DNA of 64,000 bases, taken from NCBI RefSeq assembly GCF_900637635.1, contig NZ_LR134383.1, positions 2,920,001 through 2,984,000 on the forward strand. The letters run 5' to 3'. Made by a program: the position numbers and the translations under genes. The notes beneath the pieces were generated by a model, which made no database searches, was not told the origin of the DNA, and worked only from the letters and a program-made list of their open reading frames with translations. The DNA comes from Legionella jordanis (GTDB lineage: Bacteria; Pseudomonadota; Gammaproteobacteria; Legionellales; Legionellaceae). Shown piece after piece: positions 1-8,643 of this stretch (its first letter is position 1; the number at the start of each line of letters is the position of its first letter).

Positions 1-684
1 GTTGTTGTGGGTGGCGACGGCAGCTTGTTATCGGCTGCCCGCATGGCCATTAAAGTTAATGTACCGGTCATTGGCATCAACCGTGGACGACTGGGTTTTT
101 TAACCGATATTTCACCCGATAACATTGAGGAGCAACTTTCAGCCGTTTTATCAGGTAAGTACGAAGAGGAGCATCGTTTTCTACTTCACACCTGCATTCA
201 CGATGGCGAGACCATTTATTTCGAAGGAGATGCCCTTAATGATGTGGTCTTAGGCCGTGGTAATGAAACCCATCTGATTGAATTTGATGTATTCATTAAT
301 CAACGCTTTGTTAGCCGTTATCGCTCGGATGGGATGATCCTTGCCACACCTACCGGTTCCACAGCTTACGCTTTATCAGCAGGCGGGCCCATTATGCACC
401 CACAATTAAACGCCATCGTTTTAGTACCCATGTTTTCTCACAGCCTGAACTCACGCCCTTTTGTGGTCGATGGTGAAGTCAAAATTGATTTAAAAATCAG
501 CGCCCGGAACGAAAGTGATTTGCGCATCAGCTGCGATGGGCATGAGTCTCGACTGGTTAAACCAGGCCAGTTGGTTTCTATTGAAAAAAACACGCAACAA
601 CTTCGTCTATTGCATCCTCTTGATTATCATTATTATGATACATTACGCCTTAAATTAGGCTGGGAATCCAGACATCAAGGATAG
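1..684 (+). CDS. nadK: NAD kinase, 5' end missing
   Basis: Phosphorylates NAD to NADP in the cytoplasm. The reading frame is open from the first base, so the gene begins before the window. The GGDGS motif that binds the ATP phosphates lies at the very start, and the family block [21 protein letters not shown] follows around residues 109-129, with the late SCDGHE block. About 60-70 N-terminal residues of the usual ~295 are missing because of the window edge. It ends 3 bases before recN, a common gammaproteobacterial neighbour pair, suggesting co-transcription. Confidence 0.96.
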   Translation, partial: VVVGGDGSLLSAARMAIKVNVPVIGINRGRLGFLTDISPDNIEEQLSAVLSGKYEEEHRFLLHTCIHDGETIYFEGDALNDVVLGRGNETHLIEFDVFINQRFVSRYRSDGMILATPTGSTAYALSAGGPIMHPQLNAIVLVPMFSHSLNSRPFVVDGEVKIDLKISARNESDLRISCDGHESRLVKPGQLVSIEKNTQQLRLLHPLDYHYYDTLRLKLGWESRHQG

Positions 685-687
685 AGC

Positions 688-2352
688 ATGCTAACGACCC
701 TTCGCATAGAACATTTTGCCATCGTTAAAGAGTTAGAACTTGATTTCTCTTCTGGAATGACGGCTTTTACTGGTGAAACCGGAGCTGGAAAATCCATCAT
801 GATCGATGCCTTACTCTTGGCTTTAGGTGGACGCGCTGATGTTTCAGTCATAAGGCCCGGCGAGGAAAAATGCGACATCAGTGCCAGTTTTCAAATAGAA
901 AAAGACTCAGAACCATTTCGTTGGTTGCAGGCGAATGATTTAGACTGTGAAGAAGAAACGGTTATTTTAAGACGAGTTCTTTATGTCGAAGGACGTTCTA
1001 AATCCTACATTAATGGCCATCCATTTCCTTTGCAAAAAGTGAAGGAATTGAGCGAAATGCTGGTTCATATTCATGGCCAACATGAACATCAGACCCTCAT
1101 GCAACACAGTACTCACCGAGAGCAGCTCGACCGTTATGCTGGCCATTTCGATTTACTGGCGCAAGTGCAAGGATTGCATAAATCATGTCAAAAAATTAAG
1201 CAGGAATTGGATTTTTTAACCAGCCAAGGAGAAGCCAATCACAAGATTGAGCTGTTGCAATTTCAAATTGAAGAGTTGCAAGCTGCTAATATTCAAGCCA
1301 ATGAAATGCAATTGCTGCATGAAGAACACCAATTGCTGCACCACGCACAGGATTATTTGCAGGCCGCGCAGCAAATTCATCAACTGCTTAATGACGATGA
1401 TGCGTTTAACATTGGTCAGGCATTAAATCAGATTTTGCAAATACTGCAAACGTTACCTCAGGAACAAAGCCATGTAAAAAACAGTCAGGAACTCATCAAC
1501 AATGCCATAATTCAGTGCGAAGAAGTGCTTGATGAAATTAAGCAGTTCTCCGAGCAAATACAACTGGATCCTGAGCGATTGCAAGAAGTGGAAGAACGCA
1601 TGAGTGTTTTGCATCAGCTGGGACGCAAATATCATGTGGATGCAAATTTTCTACCACAACATGTGGTGGTGCTTAAAGACGAATTGCAACAAATTAATAA
1701 TGCTGAACATAAAATTGCACAACTGCAACGCGATTATCAAGCTCAGCTTAAGCAATTTGAAGCAAGTGCTCATAAACTCAGAGAATCAAGGCAACTGCAT
1801 GCGAAGAAATTGTCCGCAGACATAACATCCATTATCCAACAACTTGGCATGCCAAAGGGCCAAGTCAGCATTGATATTACTCCTTTGGATAAGATGCAAG
1901 CCCATGGACTGGATAGGGTTGAATACAAAGTCTGCACCAACCCGGGCCAGTCACCGGACAGTTTGGCAAAAATCGCTTCCGGAGGAGAGCTTTCAAGAAT
2001 TAGCCTTGCCATTCAAATGATTACTGCGCAACGAGGCTCAACACCCACTTTATTGTTTGACGAAGTGGATGTGGGTATCGGTGGTCCAACAGCGGCATTG
2101 GTTGGCCAATTGCTTCGGAAGTTGGGTGAGCGCCTACAAGTGTTCTGCGTCACTCATCAACCGCAAGTGGCATCTTGCGCCCATCATCATTTTGTTGTTG
2201 AGAAGCACAGTGACAACCAGCACACTTATTCCCGCATCATCGCCCTGGATGAACATGAGAAGGTGAATGAGATTGCCCGTATGCTGGGTGGCTTAACCAT
2301 TACAGAACAAACTCGCTCTCATGCGAGGGAATTGCTGGCTCAACAAGCCTAA
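688..2352 (+). CDS. recN: DNA repair ATPase RecN
   Basis: SMC-like ATPase that acts in double-strand-break repair. Visible: Walker A GETGAGKS near residue 28, a long Q/E/L-rich coiled-coil middle (about residues 160-370), the ABC signature SGGELSRISLA near 430 and Walker B LLFDEVDVGIGG near 455. Length 554 matches the family. ATG start four bases after the nadK stop region, with weak SD GGATAGAGC. The intact nadK-recN pair plus the Ku gene at 13.4 kb means the cell appears to have both recombinational and end-joining components. Confidence 0.97.
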   Translation: MLTTLRIEHFAIVKELELDFSSGMTAFTGETGAGKSIMIDALLLALGGRADVSVIRPGEEKCDISASFQIEKDSEPFRWLQANDLDCEEETVILRRVLYVEGRSKSYINGHPFPLQKVKELSEMLVHIHGQHEHQTLMQHSTHREQLDRYAGHFDLLAQVQGLHKSCQKIKQELDFLTSQGEANHKIELLQFQIEELQAANIQANEMQLLHEEHQLLHHAQDYLQAAQQIHQLLNDDDAFNIGQALNQILQILQTLPQEQSHVKNSQELINNAIIQCEEVLDEIKQFSEQIQLDPERLQEVEERMSVLHQLGRKYHVDANFLPQHVVVLKDELQQINNAEHKIAQLQRDYQAQLKQFEASAHKLRESRQLHAKKLSADITSIIQQLGMPKGQVSIDITPLDKMQAHGLDRVEYKVCTNPGQSPDSLAKIASGGELSRISLAIQMITAQRGSTPTLLFDEVDVGIGGPTAALVGQLLRKLGERLQVFCVTHQPQVASCAHHHFVVEKHSDNQHTYSRIIALDEHEKVNEIARMLGGLTITEQTRSHARELLAQQA

Positions 2353-2439
2353 CAAGACAGCCAGCTGAGATAAGCAGCCACTTTGCTCAGTGATGATGGC
2401 ATCCCCTAAGCACTTAAATTCACATTTGCCGCGGTGCTG

Positions 2440-3753
2440 TTAAAAATCCTTGGCAAAACTATCATACCTGTAAATGCCAACGGCAATAGCTATCATGCAA
2501 ATATTGTAAATTATATTTATACCAATATAACAAATAATGGCCCCCTTCAATTCCAATGTAGGGATGAGTAAGGCACAAGCCATAAATTGCAACAGCAACA
2601 GAGAAATCGCTAACCGAGCCCCTATCCTGCTTCCTTCCTTTGAATACTGAATCATCTTTGACAACGGCATTGATATCGCATAGGTAAAAATATTAATCAA
2701 ACAAATATAGGTATAAGGAAGAGCATCAAGGAAACTGGATTGATACAACTTTAAAATTTCCTCGGCAAACAAACCAAGAATTAATGCAATGATACAGGCA
2801 ATGGCGGCGCAAATTGCCAAATATTTTCGCATGGTTTTCAATAAAACTTCTCGTCCATGGGCAAAGGAAGCAGAAATATCCGGCCCTATCAAAATACCGA
2901 TTGGGCTAATGGCAATGAATCCCAGAGAAATGATGGATACCACAGCTGAAAACAGCCCCACTTCATGGTCATTATGGCCAAGCCACTCAATCACTAAAAG
3001 AGGAATGGCAGTAAAAATATATTTATTGAGATTCTGTATGGTGTATCCATAAATTTTCACTCTCCAAACCTCAATAGGCATTGCAGTTTTGCCTTTTAAA
3101 TTCAGAAATATCTGCAATTTCGTGCTGCGCTGCAGGACCACCATGACCATAAGAAAAAGCATATAGCTAAGTAAAAAAGCCATGATCATGATGTGCGGAA
3201 AATAATTTGGATCATCATGAAAAATGAGAGGGTAAAGATAAAAATAAGTAACCAAGCCGCCCAGAAAATAAAAAATTGTCTGCACTAAACTCATGATGAC
3301 GGCAGTGCGCATGTAATCCACTGCCCTTAAAAATTGCAAATAGATGCTGTATAGCGAAATGGCCACTGCTCCCCAGAGAAAAAGAGCCAGTGGATGGCCA
3401 ATTTCAAAGAATTTAAGGTGTTCTAAGGAAAAACTTAATCCAATTATTCCAAGGCTTAGCAGAATGCCGCCTAAAAACAACGTTCTATAGATAGGAGTCA
3501 AAAAGTTTTTGACGGAAACGGTTAGGGCAACAATATCGTGGTATTGTTTTTTAACGTAAAATTTTGGTACATAATAGGCTATGATGGAATCAATGCCAAA
3601 GGTAATTACTGTCGCGATAAGCAACAATGCATTCGTCGCAACAGTAAAGTCGCCGAATAAAGCCGGACCCGCATTCCTGGCTACAAGCATGTTGATGATA
3701 AAGAGCATGAATTGATCGGCGATGATGATCAACAAATTAAATGCGAAATCCAT
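2440..3753 (-). CDS. Polysaccharide exporter/flippase-type membrane protein (Wzx/MATE-like)
   Basis: A 437-residue, very hydrophobic protein with about 12 predicted membrane segments and few charged loops. The N-terminus (FNLLIIIADQFMLFIINMLVARNAGPALFGDFTVA) has the pattern of Wzx/O-antigen flippases and other MOP-superfamily exporters, which move lipid-linked sugars across the inner membrane. It stands alone: no glycosyltransferases flank it, so the substrate cannot be guessed. No clear Shine-Dalgarno lies before the ATG. Could also be a drug/sodium antiporter of the MATE branch, though the N-terminal pattern favours polysaccharide export. Confidence 0.75.
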   Translation of the reverse strand: MDFAFNLLIIIADQFMLFIINMLVARNAGPALFGDFTVATNALLLIATVITFGIDSIIAYYVPKFYVKKQYHDIVALTVSVKNFLTPIYRTLFLGGILLSLGIIGLSFSLEHLKFFEIGHPLALFLWGAVAISLYSIYLQFLRAVDYMRTAVIMSLVQTIFYFLGGLVTYFYLYPLIFHDDPNYFPHIMIMAFLLSYMLFLMVMVVLQRSTKLQIFLNLKGKTAMPIEVWRVKIYGYTIQNLNKYIFTAIPLLVIEWLGHNDHEVGLFSAVVSIISLGFIAISPIGILIGPDISASFAHGREVLLKTMRKYLAICAAIACIIALILGLFAEEILKLYQSSFLDALPYTYICLINIFTYAISMPLSKMIQYSKEGSRIGARLAISLLLLQFMACALLIPTLELKGAIICYIGINIIYNICMIAIAVGIYRYDSFAKDF

Positions 3754-4072
3754 GATTGGGAACAGCTGGTTAACAAGAATACAACTATAGCGAATGACAA
3801 CCCACTCGACTAGTCAAACTGAGCAATAATTTTTAAAGCTGCTAAAATAACACAACGTCAATTTTTTGTAAGTTTGTGCAAAAACTTTCCATATGAGTTT
3901 ATACTAAAAAGAATTAAAGGAAACAATTGACGGTGTAAACTGGGGCACATTCGATAATTTGAAGAAATGGAGAACACTCGCGGGATAGCAAGCCAATTAA
4001 AAAGGTATCTTAAGCAGTTGGACTTCAGGTTATCTTGGCCCTTTGCCTCTGCAGGCGACCGGGAGCTACTGA
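3754..4072. other. Intergenic region, divergent promoters
   Basis: Separates the flippase gene from the cyclic-di-GMP gene, which are read in opposite directions, so promoters of both should lie here. I found no strong sigma-70 pair. A 48-codon ATG reading frame (3967-4113, plus strand) starts here and overlaps the first codons of the next gene in another frame; it has no convincing ribosome site and is treated as unproven. Confidence 0.4.
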
Positions 4073-6304
4073 ATGTACGACACAAAGAGCAATATAAAAG
4101 TCCTCATTATTGATGATAATCCTGCTATCCATGCGGATTTTAAAAAAATATTAGGTCCCAAGGAATCAATTGAGCATCTGAGATTAAACAGCTTGGACAG
4201 CCAGTTGTTCGATGAACCCGGCAACAGTTCAGGCTTCCCTCATTTTAAACTTGATAGTGCCATGCAGGGATATGAAGCCGTTGTTAAAGTTGATCAGGCA
4301 TTGAAGCAGAATGAGCCTTATGCAGTAGCGTTTTTGGACATTCGCATGCCTCCCGGAATCGATGGAATTGAAACAGCAAAAAAAATTTGGCAGCTCGATC
4401 CCAATATACAAATTGTGCTTTGTACGGCTTATTCTGATTACACTTGGGAAGAAACCATCCGCTATCTGGGACAAAGAGACAATTTACTCATTCTGAAAAA
4501 ACCGTTTGACCCCATTACGGTTAGGCAACTTTGCTGTGCACTTTGCCATAAATGGCAATTGCTACAAGAATCCCGCGAGTACACGGAACAACTAGAAAAC
4601 AAAGTACAGGAAAGAACCCAGTCCCTGCAGGAATTATTATCAGTAACGAGAAGCACGTTGGAATCGTCTGCCGATGGCATTCTAGTGATGAACAATCTGA
4701 ATCAGGTTATTGATTTTAATGAGAATTTGAGAAAATTATTTAAAATTCCCGATGAAGTTATTTCAAGCAAAGACGCCAATTATCTCCTCCATCATATTGC
4801 TCAGAAAATATCGCAACCAGATATATTTTTGACCTTAGCAGAAAAACTTTCGAAATCGAACAGCAAAACCAAAACAATCTCTTTAAAGTGCAAAGACAAT
4901 CATATCCTCGAAATTTACACTCAACCTTATAAAATGAAGGATAAAGTCTCAGGTCGAATCTGGTGCTTTCGCGATATTACTAAACGGGCTCAGCTGGAAG
5001 AGCAACTTCAATATCAGGCTACGCATGATTCCTTAACCGATCTGCCCAACCGTATTTTACTCACCGAGAGGTTATCGCAAATTCTCTCTCAATCAAGACG
5101 GCATGGAAATCATTTTTGTGTTTTATTTGTTGATTTAGATAGATTTAAACTTATCAATGATAGTTTTAACCACATTGCGGGTGACAAACTGCTGCAAGAT
5201 GTGGTTCGGCGTCTTCGTGCCGTGATGCGTGAAGAAGACATTCTCGCGAGATTGGGGGGAGATGAATTCATTGCTGTTCTTGATTCGTTACAAGATGAAG
5301 CACACACGGCAAACATTGCTCAAAAACTACTCGAGGTTTTTTCTGACCCATTTATTATCAATGGCCATGAAATCACAGTTACAGCCAGCATTGGCATTGC
5401 GACCTATCCTCGAGATGGCGAGAGCATCGATGAATTACTACGTAATGCCGACATCGCCATGTACAGAGCCAAAGAGCAAGGCGGCAATCAATTTCAATTT
5501 TATACACACAGTCTTGGCCAAAAGAGCCTAGCCAAACTGACACTTGAAAGTGAATTACACCGAGCAATTGAAAATGAAGAATTCATCTTATGCTATCAAC
5601 CGCAAATTGACTTAGCCACAAGGAAATTGGTTTCTGCTGAGGCGCTAATACGATGGCAACATCCCGAGAGAGGCATTATTTTGCCGATTGACTTTATACC
5701 CGTTGCCGAAGAATCCGGCCTAATTATTCCAATTGGTGAATGGGTTTTAAGAGAAGCATGTCGGCAAAATAAACGTTGGCAAGAATTAGGCTTTCCGAGG
5801 ATACGGGTGGCTGTCAATGTGGCAACCAAGCAGCTTAAGCAACGCAATTTTAAGACAGTGGTCGAAAGGATACTGACAGAAACTGGTTTAAACCCCCAAG
5901 ACCTGGAAATTGAAATTACCGAAAACATTGTGCTTACAGGAAGAGAAGCCATGTCCATTTTTAATGATTTAAAACAATTGGGCGTTAATCTGGCTTTGGA
6001 CAATTTCGGTTCAGGGTATACGATCTTGAACCATTTAAAACTATTCCCCATTGACCGCCTAAAGATTGATCCATCCTACATTACTCATATTCATTCGAGT
6101 AAAGTCGATGAAATAATCATCGAAGCCATCATCACTTTAGCTAAAAACTTAAACCTTGATGTATTGGCTGAAGGCGTTGAATCAAAAGAACAAATTGATT
6201 TTTTAAAGGATCGTCAATGCAACGGCGTCCAGGGATATTATTTTTGTAAGCCCCTTGATGTAACCGATTTCCAGCACTTTCTGCAGAATACTTTCAGTAG
6301 TTAA
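4073..6304 (+). CDS. Response regulator with PAS, GGDEF and EAL domains
   Basis: Cyclic-di-GMP signalling protein of 743 residues. Order: receiver domain (about 8-150, phospho-acceptor Asp89 in FLDIRMPPG), coiled-coil linker, PAS (about 190-305), GGDEF (395-399), EAL (523-525). The diguanylate cyclase half looks intact: RLGGDEF is present and an RxxD inhibitory site (REED) lies five residues before it. In the EAL half the EALIRW, VNVA, ITEN, LKID, AEGVES and VQGYYF blocks are present, but the usual DDFGTG reads DNFGSG (Asp643-Asn644), changing a metal-site residue. So cyclase activity is likely and phosphodiesterase activity uncertain. SD GGGAG seven bases before ATG. No partner kinase is adjacent. 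Its last four bases overlap the convergent gene downstream. Confidence 0.92.
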   Translation: MYDTKSNIKVLIIDDNPAIHADFKKILGPKESIEHLRLNSLDSQLFDEPGNSSGFPHFKLDSAMQGYEAVVKVDQALKQNEPYAVAFLDIRMPPGIDGIETAKKIWQLDPNIQIVLCTAYSDYTWEETIRYLGQRDNLLILKKPFDPITVRQLCCALCHKWQLLQESREYTEQLENKVQERTQSLQELLSVTRSTLESSADGILVMNNLNQVIDFNENLRKLFKIPDEVISSKDANYLLHHIAQKISQPDIFLTLAEKLSKSNSKTKTISLKCKDNHILEIYTQPYKMKDKVSGRIWCFRDITKRAQLEEQLQYQATHDSLTDLPNRILLTERLSQILSQSRRHGNHFCVLFVDLDRFKLINDSFNHIAGDKLLQDVVRRLRAVMREEDILARLGGDEFIAVLDSLQDEAHTANIAQKLLEVFSDPFIINGHEITVTASIGIATYPRDGESIDELLRNADIAMYRAKEQGGNQFQFYTHSLGQKSLAKLTLESELHRAIENEEFILCYQPQIDLATRKLVSAEALIRWQHPERGIILPIDFIPVAEESGLIIPIGEWVLREACRQNKRWQELGFPRIRVAVNVATKQLKQRNFKTVVERILTETGLNPQDLEIEITENIVLTGREAMSIFNDLKQLGVNLALDNFGSGYTILNHLKLFPIDRLKIDPSYITHIHSSKVDEIIIEAIITLAKNLNLDVLAEGVESKEQIDFLKDRQCNGVQGYYFCKPLDVTDFQHFLQNTFSS

Positions 6305-6579
6305 TTATTTCTGATGGGTGAAGTCAATTCCTGCTCCAGATGCTGATAAACCTTATCGTAGTCTATGGATGAGAAATCATGCTCATTGGGATAAAGAATG
6401 TATTCAGCAGCCTGATCCTTCTCATACACCAAATAATCATACCTATTGCTGGAATTAAGTTGGATAATTAGCCCCAGTTTGTTCTCATTATTCGACTTAA
6501 ACCATTCGATATCTTTCGCATCAGCAATGTCAGGTATTAAAGCTAAGGTTAAAAATTCATCCCTAGTAATTTTTATCAT
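6301..6579 (-). CDS. Conserved-looking hypothetical protein, 92 aa
   Basis: Small soluble acidic protein, no signal peptide or membrane segment, no motif I recognise. It contains many Asp/Glu/Asn/Tyr residues (for example YDYLVYEKDQ). A good SD (GAGGGA, six bases) precedes the ATG, which supports it as a real gene. Its stop overlaps the stop of the convergent cyclic-di-GMP gene by four bases, so transcription of one may interfere with the other. Function unknown. Confidence 0.7.
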   Translation of the reverse strand: MIKITRDEFLTLALIPDIADAKDIEWFKSNNENKLGLIIQLNSSNRYDYLVYEKDQAAEYILYPNEHDFSSIDYDKVYQHLEQELTSPIRNN

Positions 6580-6851
6580 TTTATTTCCCTCATCAAGTTG
6601 TGATTAATCCATAATTGCTTTTGCGAATGAGTGTAAAAAGAATAGGAAAAACCCAGGATTTTTTCAAATTTCTTTCTTAAAATAAGAGAAAATTGAGTGG
6701 GACGCTGTGTGCTGAGTCCCTCCCACTGAAATCAAGTAAAGTTTCACAAGATTGCAAAAATAAATTTTTATATGAGCTATAGTAATAAACAAGGGACTTT
6801 ATTCCGTGAAAAGGATAATTAATTTAACCAGGCTCCTGCAAGGAAGGTGAC

Positions 6852-7109
6852 ATGACTCAATATGTCTATAAGGGTTTTAAAATCTGCTACAGCATTCAAC
6901 CCTCGAGTGAAAACTCGAATTTGTACAAAGCGGATGGCTATGCCATTCGACCCACACAAAAAGAAACATCAACAGCCCCCCAAAAATTTCACACTGAACA
7001 CCCCACCAAAGAAGGGGCAAAAAACGAAATTAAAAAATTGCTTGAAGACTACATTGATTTTGAGTGGCAGGAATTTCACGAGATGCAAAAAGAGATAAGG
7101 GAAAACTGA
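6852..7109 (+). CDS. Hypothetical protein, 85 aa
   Basis: Short hydrophilic protein starting MTQYVYKGFKI, with a basic, Thr/Pro-rich centre and an acidic, helical C-terminus rich in Glu and Lys. SD AGGAAGGTGAC just before the ATG is strong. The pattern of a beta-strand start followed by a C-terminal helix is seen in small stress-associated proteins, but I cannot assign a family. The stop codon lies inside a perfect terminator stem. A second frame (6862-7098) is a shadow. Confidence 0.7.
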   Translation: MTQYVYKGFKICYSIQPSSENSNLYKADGYAIRPTQKETSTAPQKFHTEHPTKEGAKNEIKKLLEDYIDFEWQEFHEMQKEIREN

Positions 7110-7134
7110 ATAGCTTAAAGGAGCTATTCAGTTT
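7103..7134. terminator. Bidirectional intrinsic terminator
   Basis: Perfect 13-bp inverted repeat (AAACTGAATAGCT / AGCTATTCAGTTT, loop of 6) followed by TCTCTTT on the plus side and preceded by an A-rich stretch for the minus side. It sits between two convergent genes and contains the stop codon of the upstream one. Confidence 0.8.
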
Positions 7135-7153
7135 CTCTTTGAAAGGTTCAGGG

Positions 7154-7396
7154 TTAACGACGCAAAAAAGCCGCGAGCAGAATTAAACCTACGCCAGCTA
7201 TTAAACAAGTAGAAGCCACGGGTCTCTCTTGCACTTTTTTAAAGACTACTTCGGAATACTCCTTAATATTTTCACCCGCATCCATTAATCGATGTTTTCC
7301 CTCTTCATACAATTGCTCAGCGCGAGCACGACCTTCTTGCAGCAATTCATTGGCTTTTTCTTTAGTGTGGGAGTTGCCTCCGATGCGAATTTCCAT
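7154..7396 (-). CDS. ElaB/YqjD/DUF883-like membrane-anchored protein
   Basis: 80-residue protein: a charged helical N-terminus (EKANELLQEGRARAEQLYEEGKHR) and one C-terminal membrane segment (residues about 58-77) ending in Arg-Arg. This is the layout of the ElaB/YqjD family, inner-membrane proteins that bind ribosomes in stationary phase in E. coli. Strong SD AAGGAG eight bases before ATG. Its neighbours are other small stress-type genes, consistent with a stationary-phase role, which is an inference. Confidence 0.75.
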   Translation of the reverse strand: MEIRIGGNSHTKEKANELLQEGRARAEQLYEEGKHRLMDAGENIKEYSEVVFKKVQERPVASTCLIAGVGLILLAAFLRR

Positions 7397-7527
7397 TATC
7401 TATTCTCCTTCCTTAGTGGGTTAATAACATCAGTTTAAACATAGTATAGCAAATCACCTTTTGTATAATTACATTTCACCTTTGCTATACTGTAAATGAC
7501 GTAAATACCTTGCAAAGGAGTATGCAA

Positions 7528-7686
7528 ATGAGTCTCGTCATCCTATTGATTCTAATTTTAATTTTGGTCGGAGTTGCGCCAGCTTGGCCTTATAGCCGCG
7601 GATGGGGATATCGGCCGGCCGGAGGGGTAGGTCTGCTGGTTCTTATCCTGGTTATTTTACTGCTGTTAAACGTTGTGCCTAGTTAG
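7528..7686 (+). CDS. DUF3309-type small membrane protein, 52 aa
   Basis: Short gene missed by length cut-offs. The protein starts MSLVILLILILILVG, has a central PAWPYSRGWGYRPAGGVG block and a second hydrophobic stretch ending NVVPS. That plan (hydrophobic, PxWPxSRxWGYxPxGG, hydrophobic) is the signature of DUF3309, tiny membrane proteins common in stress-gene clusters. SD AAAGGAG is seven bases from this ATG; an in-frame ATG six bases earlier is too close to the SD. Function of the family is unknown. Confidence 0.85.
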   Translation: MSLVILLILILILVGVAPAWPYSRGWGYRPAGGVGLLVLILVILLLLNVVPS

Positions 7687-7727
7687 CGTGTTTAACCCAA
7701 GGCAGGTTCATCCAACCTGTCTCTGGG

Positions 7728-8576
7728 TCATTTTATCGGTCGTATACTTATTCCATGATTTTTATCCACCAATAAAAAATGATTCGCGGGAACATCCTGC
7801 CAATCTGTTTTAAAATCCGTCAATTTTTCCGAAGCAACCAAAACACATTGATGAATCTGATCGGTTGTTTCTGACGATTGATGACCAAAAGTTACGAAGC
7901 AATCGCCTAGGAAATAATGCAAACTTTCCGGTTTTATCTTTTTATGGGTGGTGTAGCGGCTAGCAACCAGCCTTTCGCCATCGGTTAGACAGATATTAAA
8001 AAATGACGAATCACTTGCACCAAAATATTTTACTAATTCGTTCACTTGGGCAAAGGTTTCTTCCAAGACGTCTGCTACCACACTTAATTGACTCAGATCT
8101 TTCCCTTTGGCCAACTGCAGAAATAAAGCAAAAAGGTGTTCAGAATCCGTCTCTCCCTGAATCCAATGATAAATATCATCATCCAATAAATGCCTTAGAT
8201 GCCTCTTAACCAGGATGAAATCAGCAATGTCACCATTATGCATGAGCATCCATGAGCCATGTGTAAAAGGATGGCAATTGTAGTTGGTTACTCCTCCCGC
8301 TCCAGCCGCACGTACATGTGCAAAAAAGCAGGGTGATTTAATCTTGGCGGTAAGTTGTAAAAGATTCCTGTCATTCCAGGCAGGGGAAATCGATGTAAAC
8401 AGCGCCGGTTCTGAGCTAATGGATGGATTATACCAGCCCAGACCAAAACCATCTCCATTCGTAGGCATGCTGGATTCCCTGGCATGCAGGCTTTGCATGA
8501 CGATGGAATTAATCGGCTTTACCAGTACATCAGCCAACAACGCTTCATGGCCCAAATAAGCGACAAAACGACACAT
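7728..8576 (-). CDS. Class II glutamine amidotransferase (YafJ/EgtC-like)
   Basis: Ntn-hydrolase-fold glutaminase. Met1 is followed by Cys2 (MCRFVAYLG), the catalytic nucleophile after Met removal, then the NGDGFGLGWY block near residue 40, the LMHNGDI block and a TDSEHLFALF block, in the usual order for stand-alone class II amidotransferases of the YafJ/EgtC group. Length 282 agrees. It lacks a synthetase domain, so it would hydrolyse a gamma-glutamyl amide itself or supply ammonia to a partner; no ergothioneine genes are nearby. SD CGGAG before ATG. Confidence 0.88.
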   Translation of the reverse strand: MCRFVAYLGHEALLADVLVKPINSIVMQSLHARESSMPTNGDGFGLGWYNPSISSEPALFTSISPAWNDRNLLQLTAKIKSPCFFAHVRAAGAGGVTNYNCHPFTHGSWMLMHNGDIADFILVKRHLRHLLDDDIYHWIQGETDSEHLFALFLQLAKGKDLSQLSVVADVLEETFAQVNELVKYFGASDSSFFNICLTDGERLVASRYTTHKKIKPESLHYFLGDCFVTFGHQSSETTDQIHQCVLVASEKLTDFKTDWQDVPANHFLLVDKNHGISIRPIK

Positions 8577-8643
8577 TAAGAACTCCGTTTTTACAGGGAA
8601 ATGTTAAAACTATAGCAATAAAATGTGGGGGGTACCTATCCAA

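Noticed and set aside
3858-4085. 75-codon minus-strand frame before the GGDEF-EAL gene
   Set aside because: No ribosome site and opposite to the region expected to hold promoters; composition unlike protein.
6696-6727. AGTGGGA / TCCCACT hairpin in the 272-base spacer before the 85-aa gene
   Set aside because: Loop of 18 and no T-run or known motif; could be chance or a regulator site, not enough to call.
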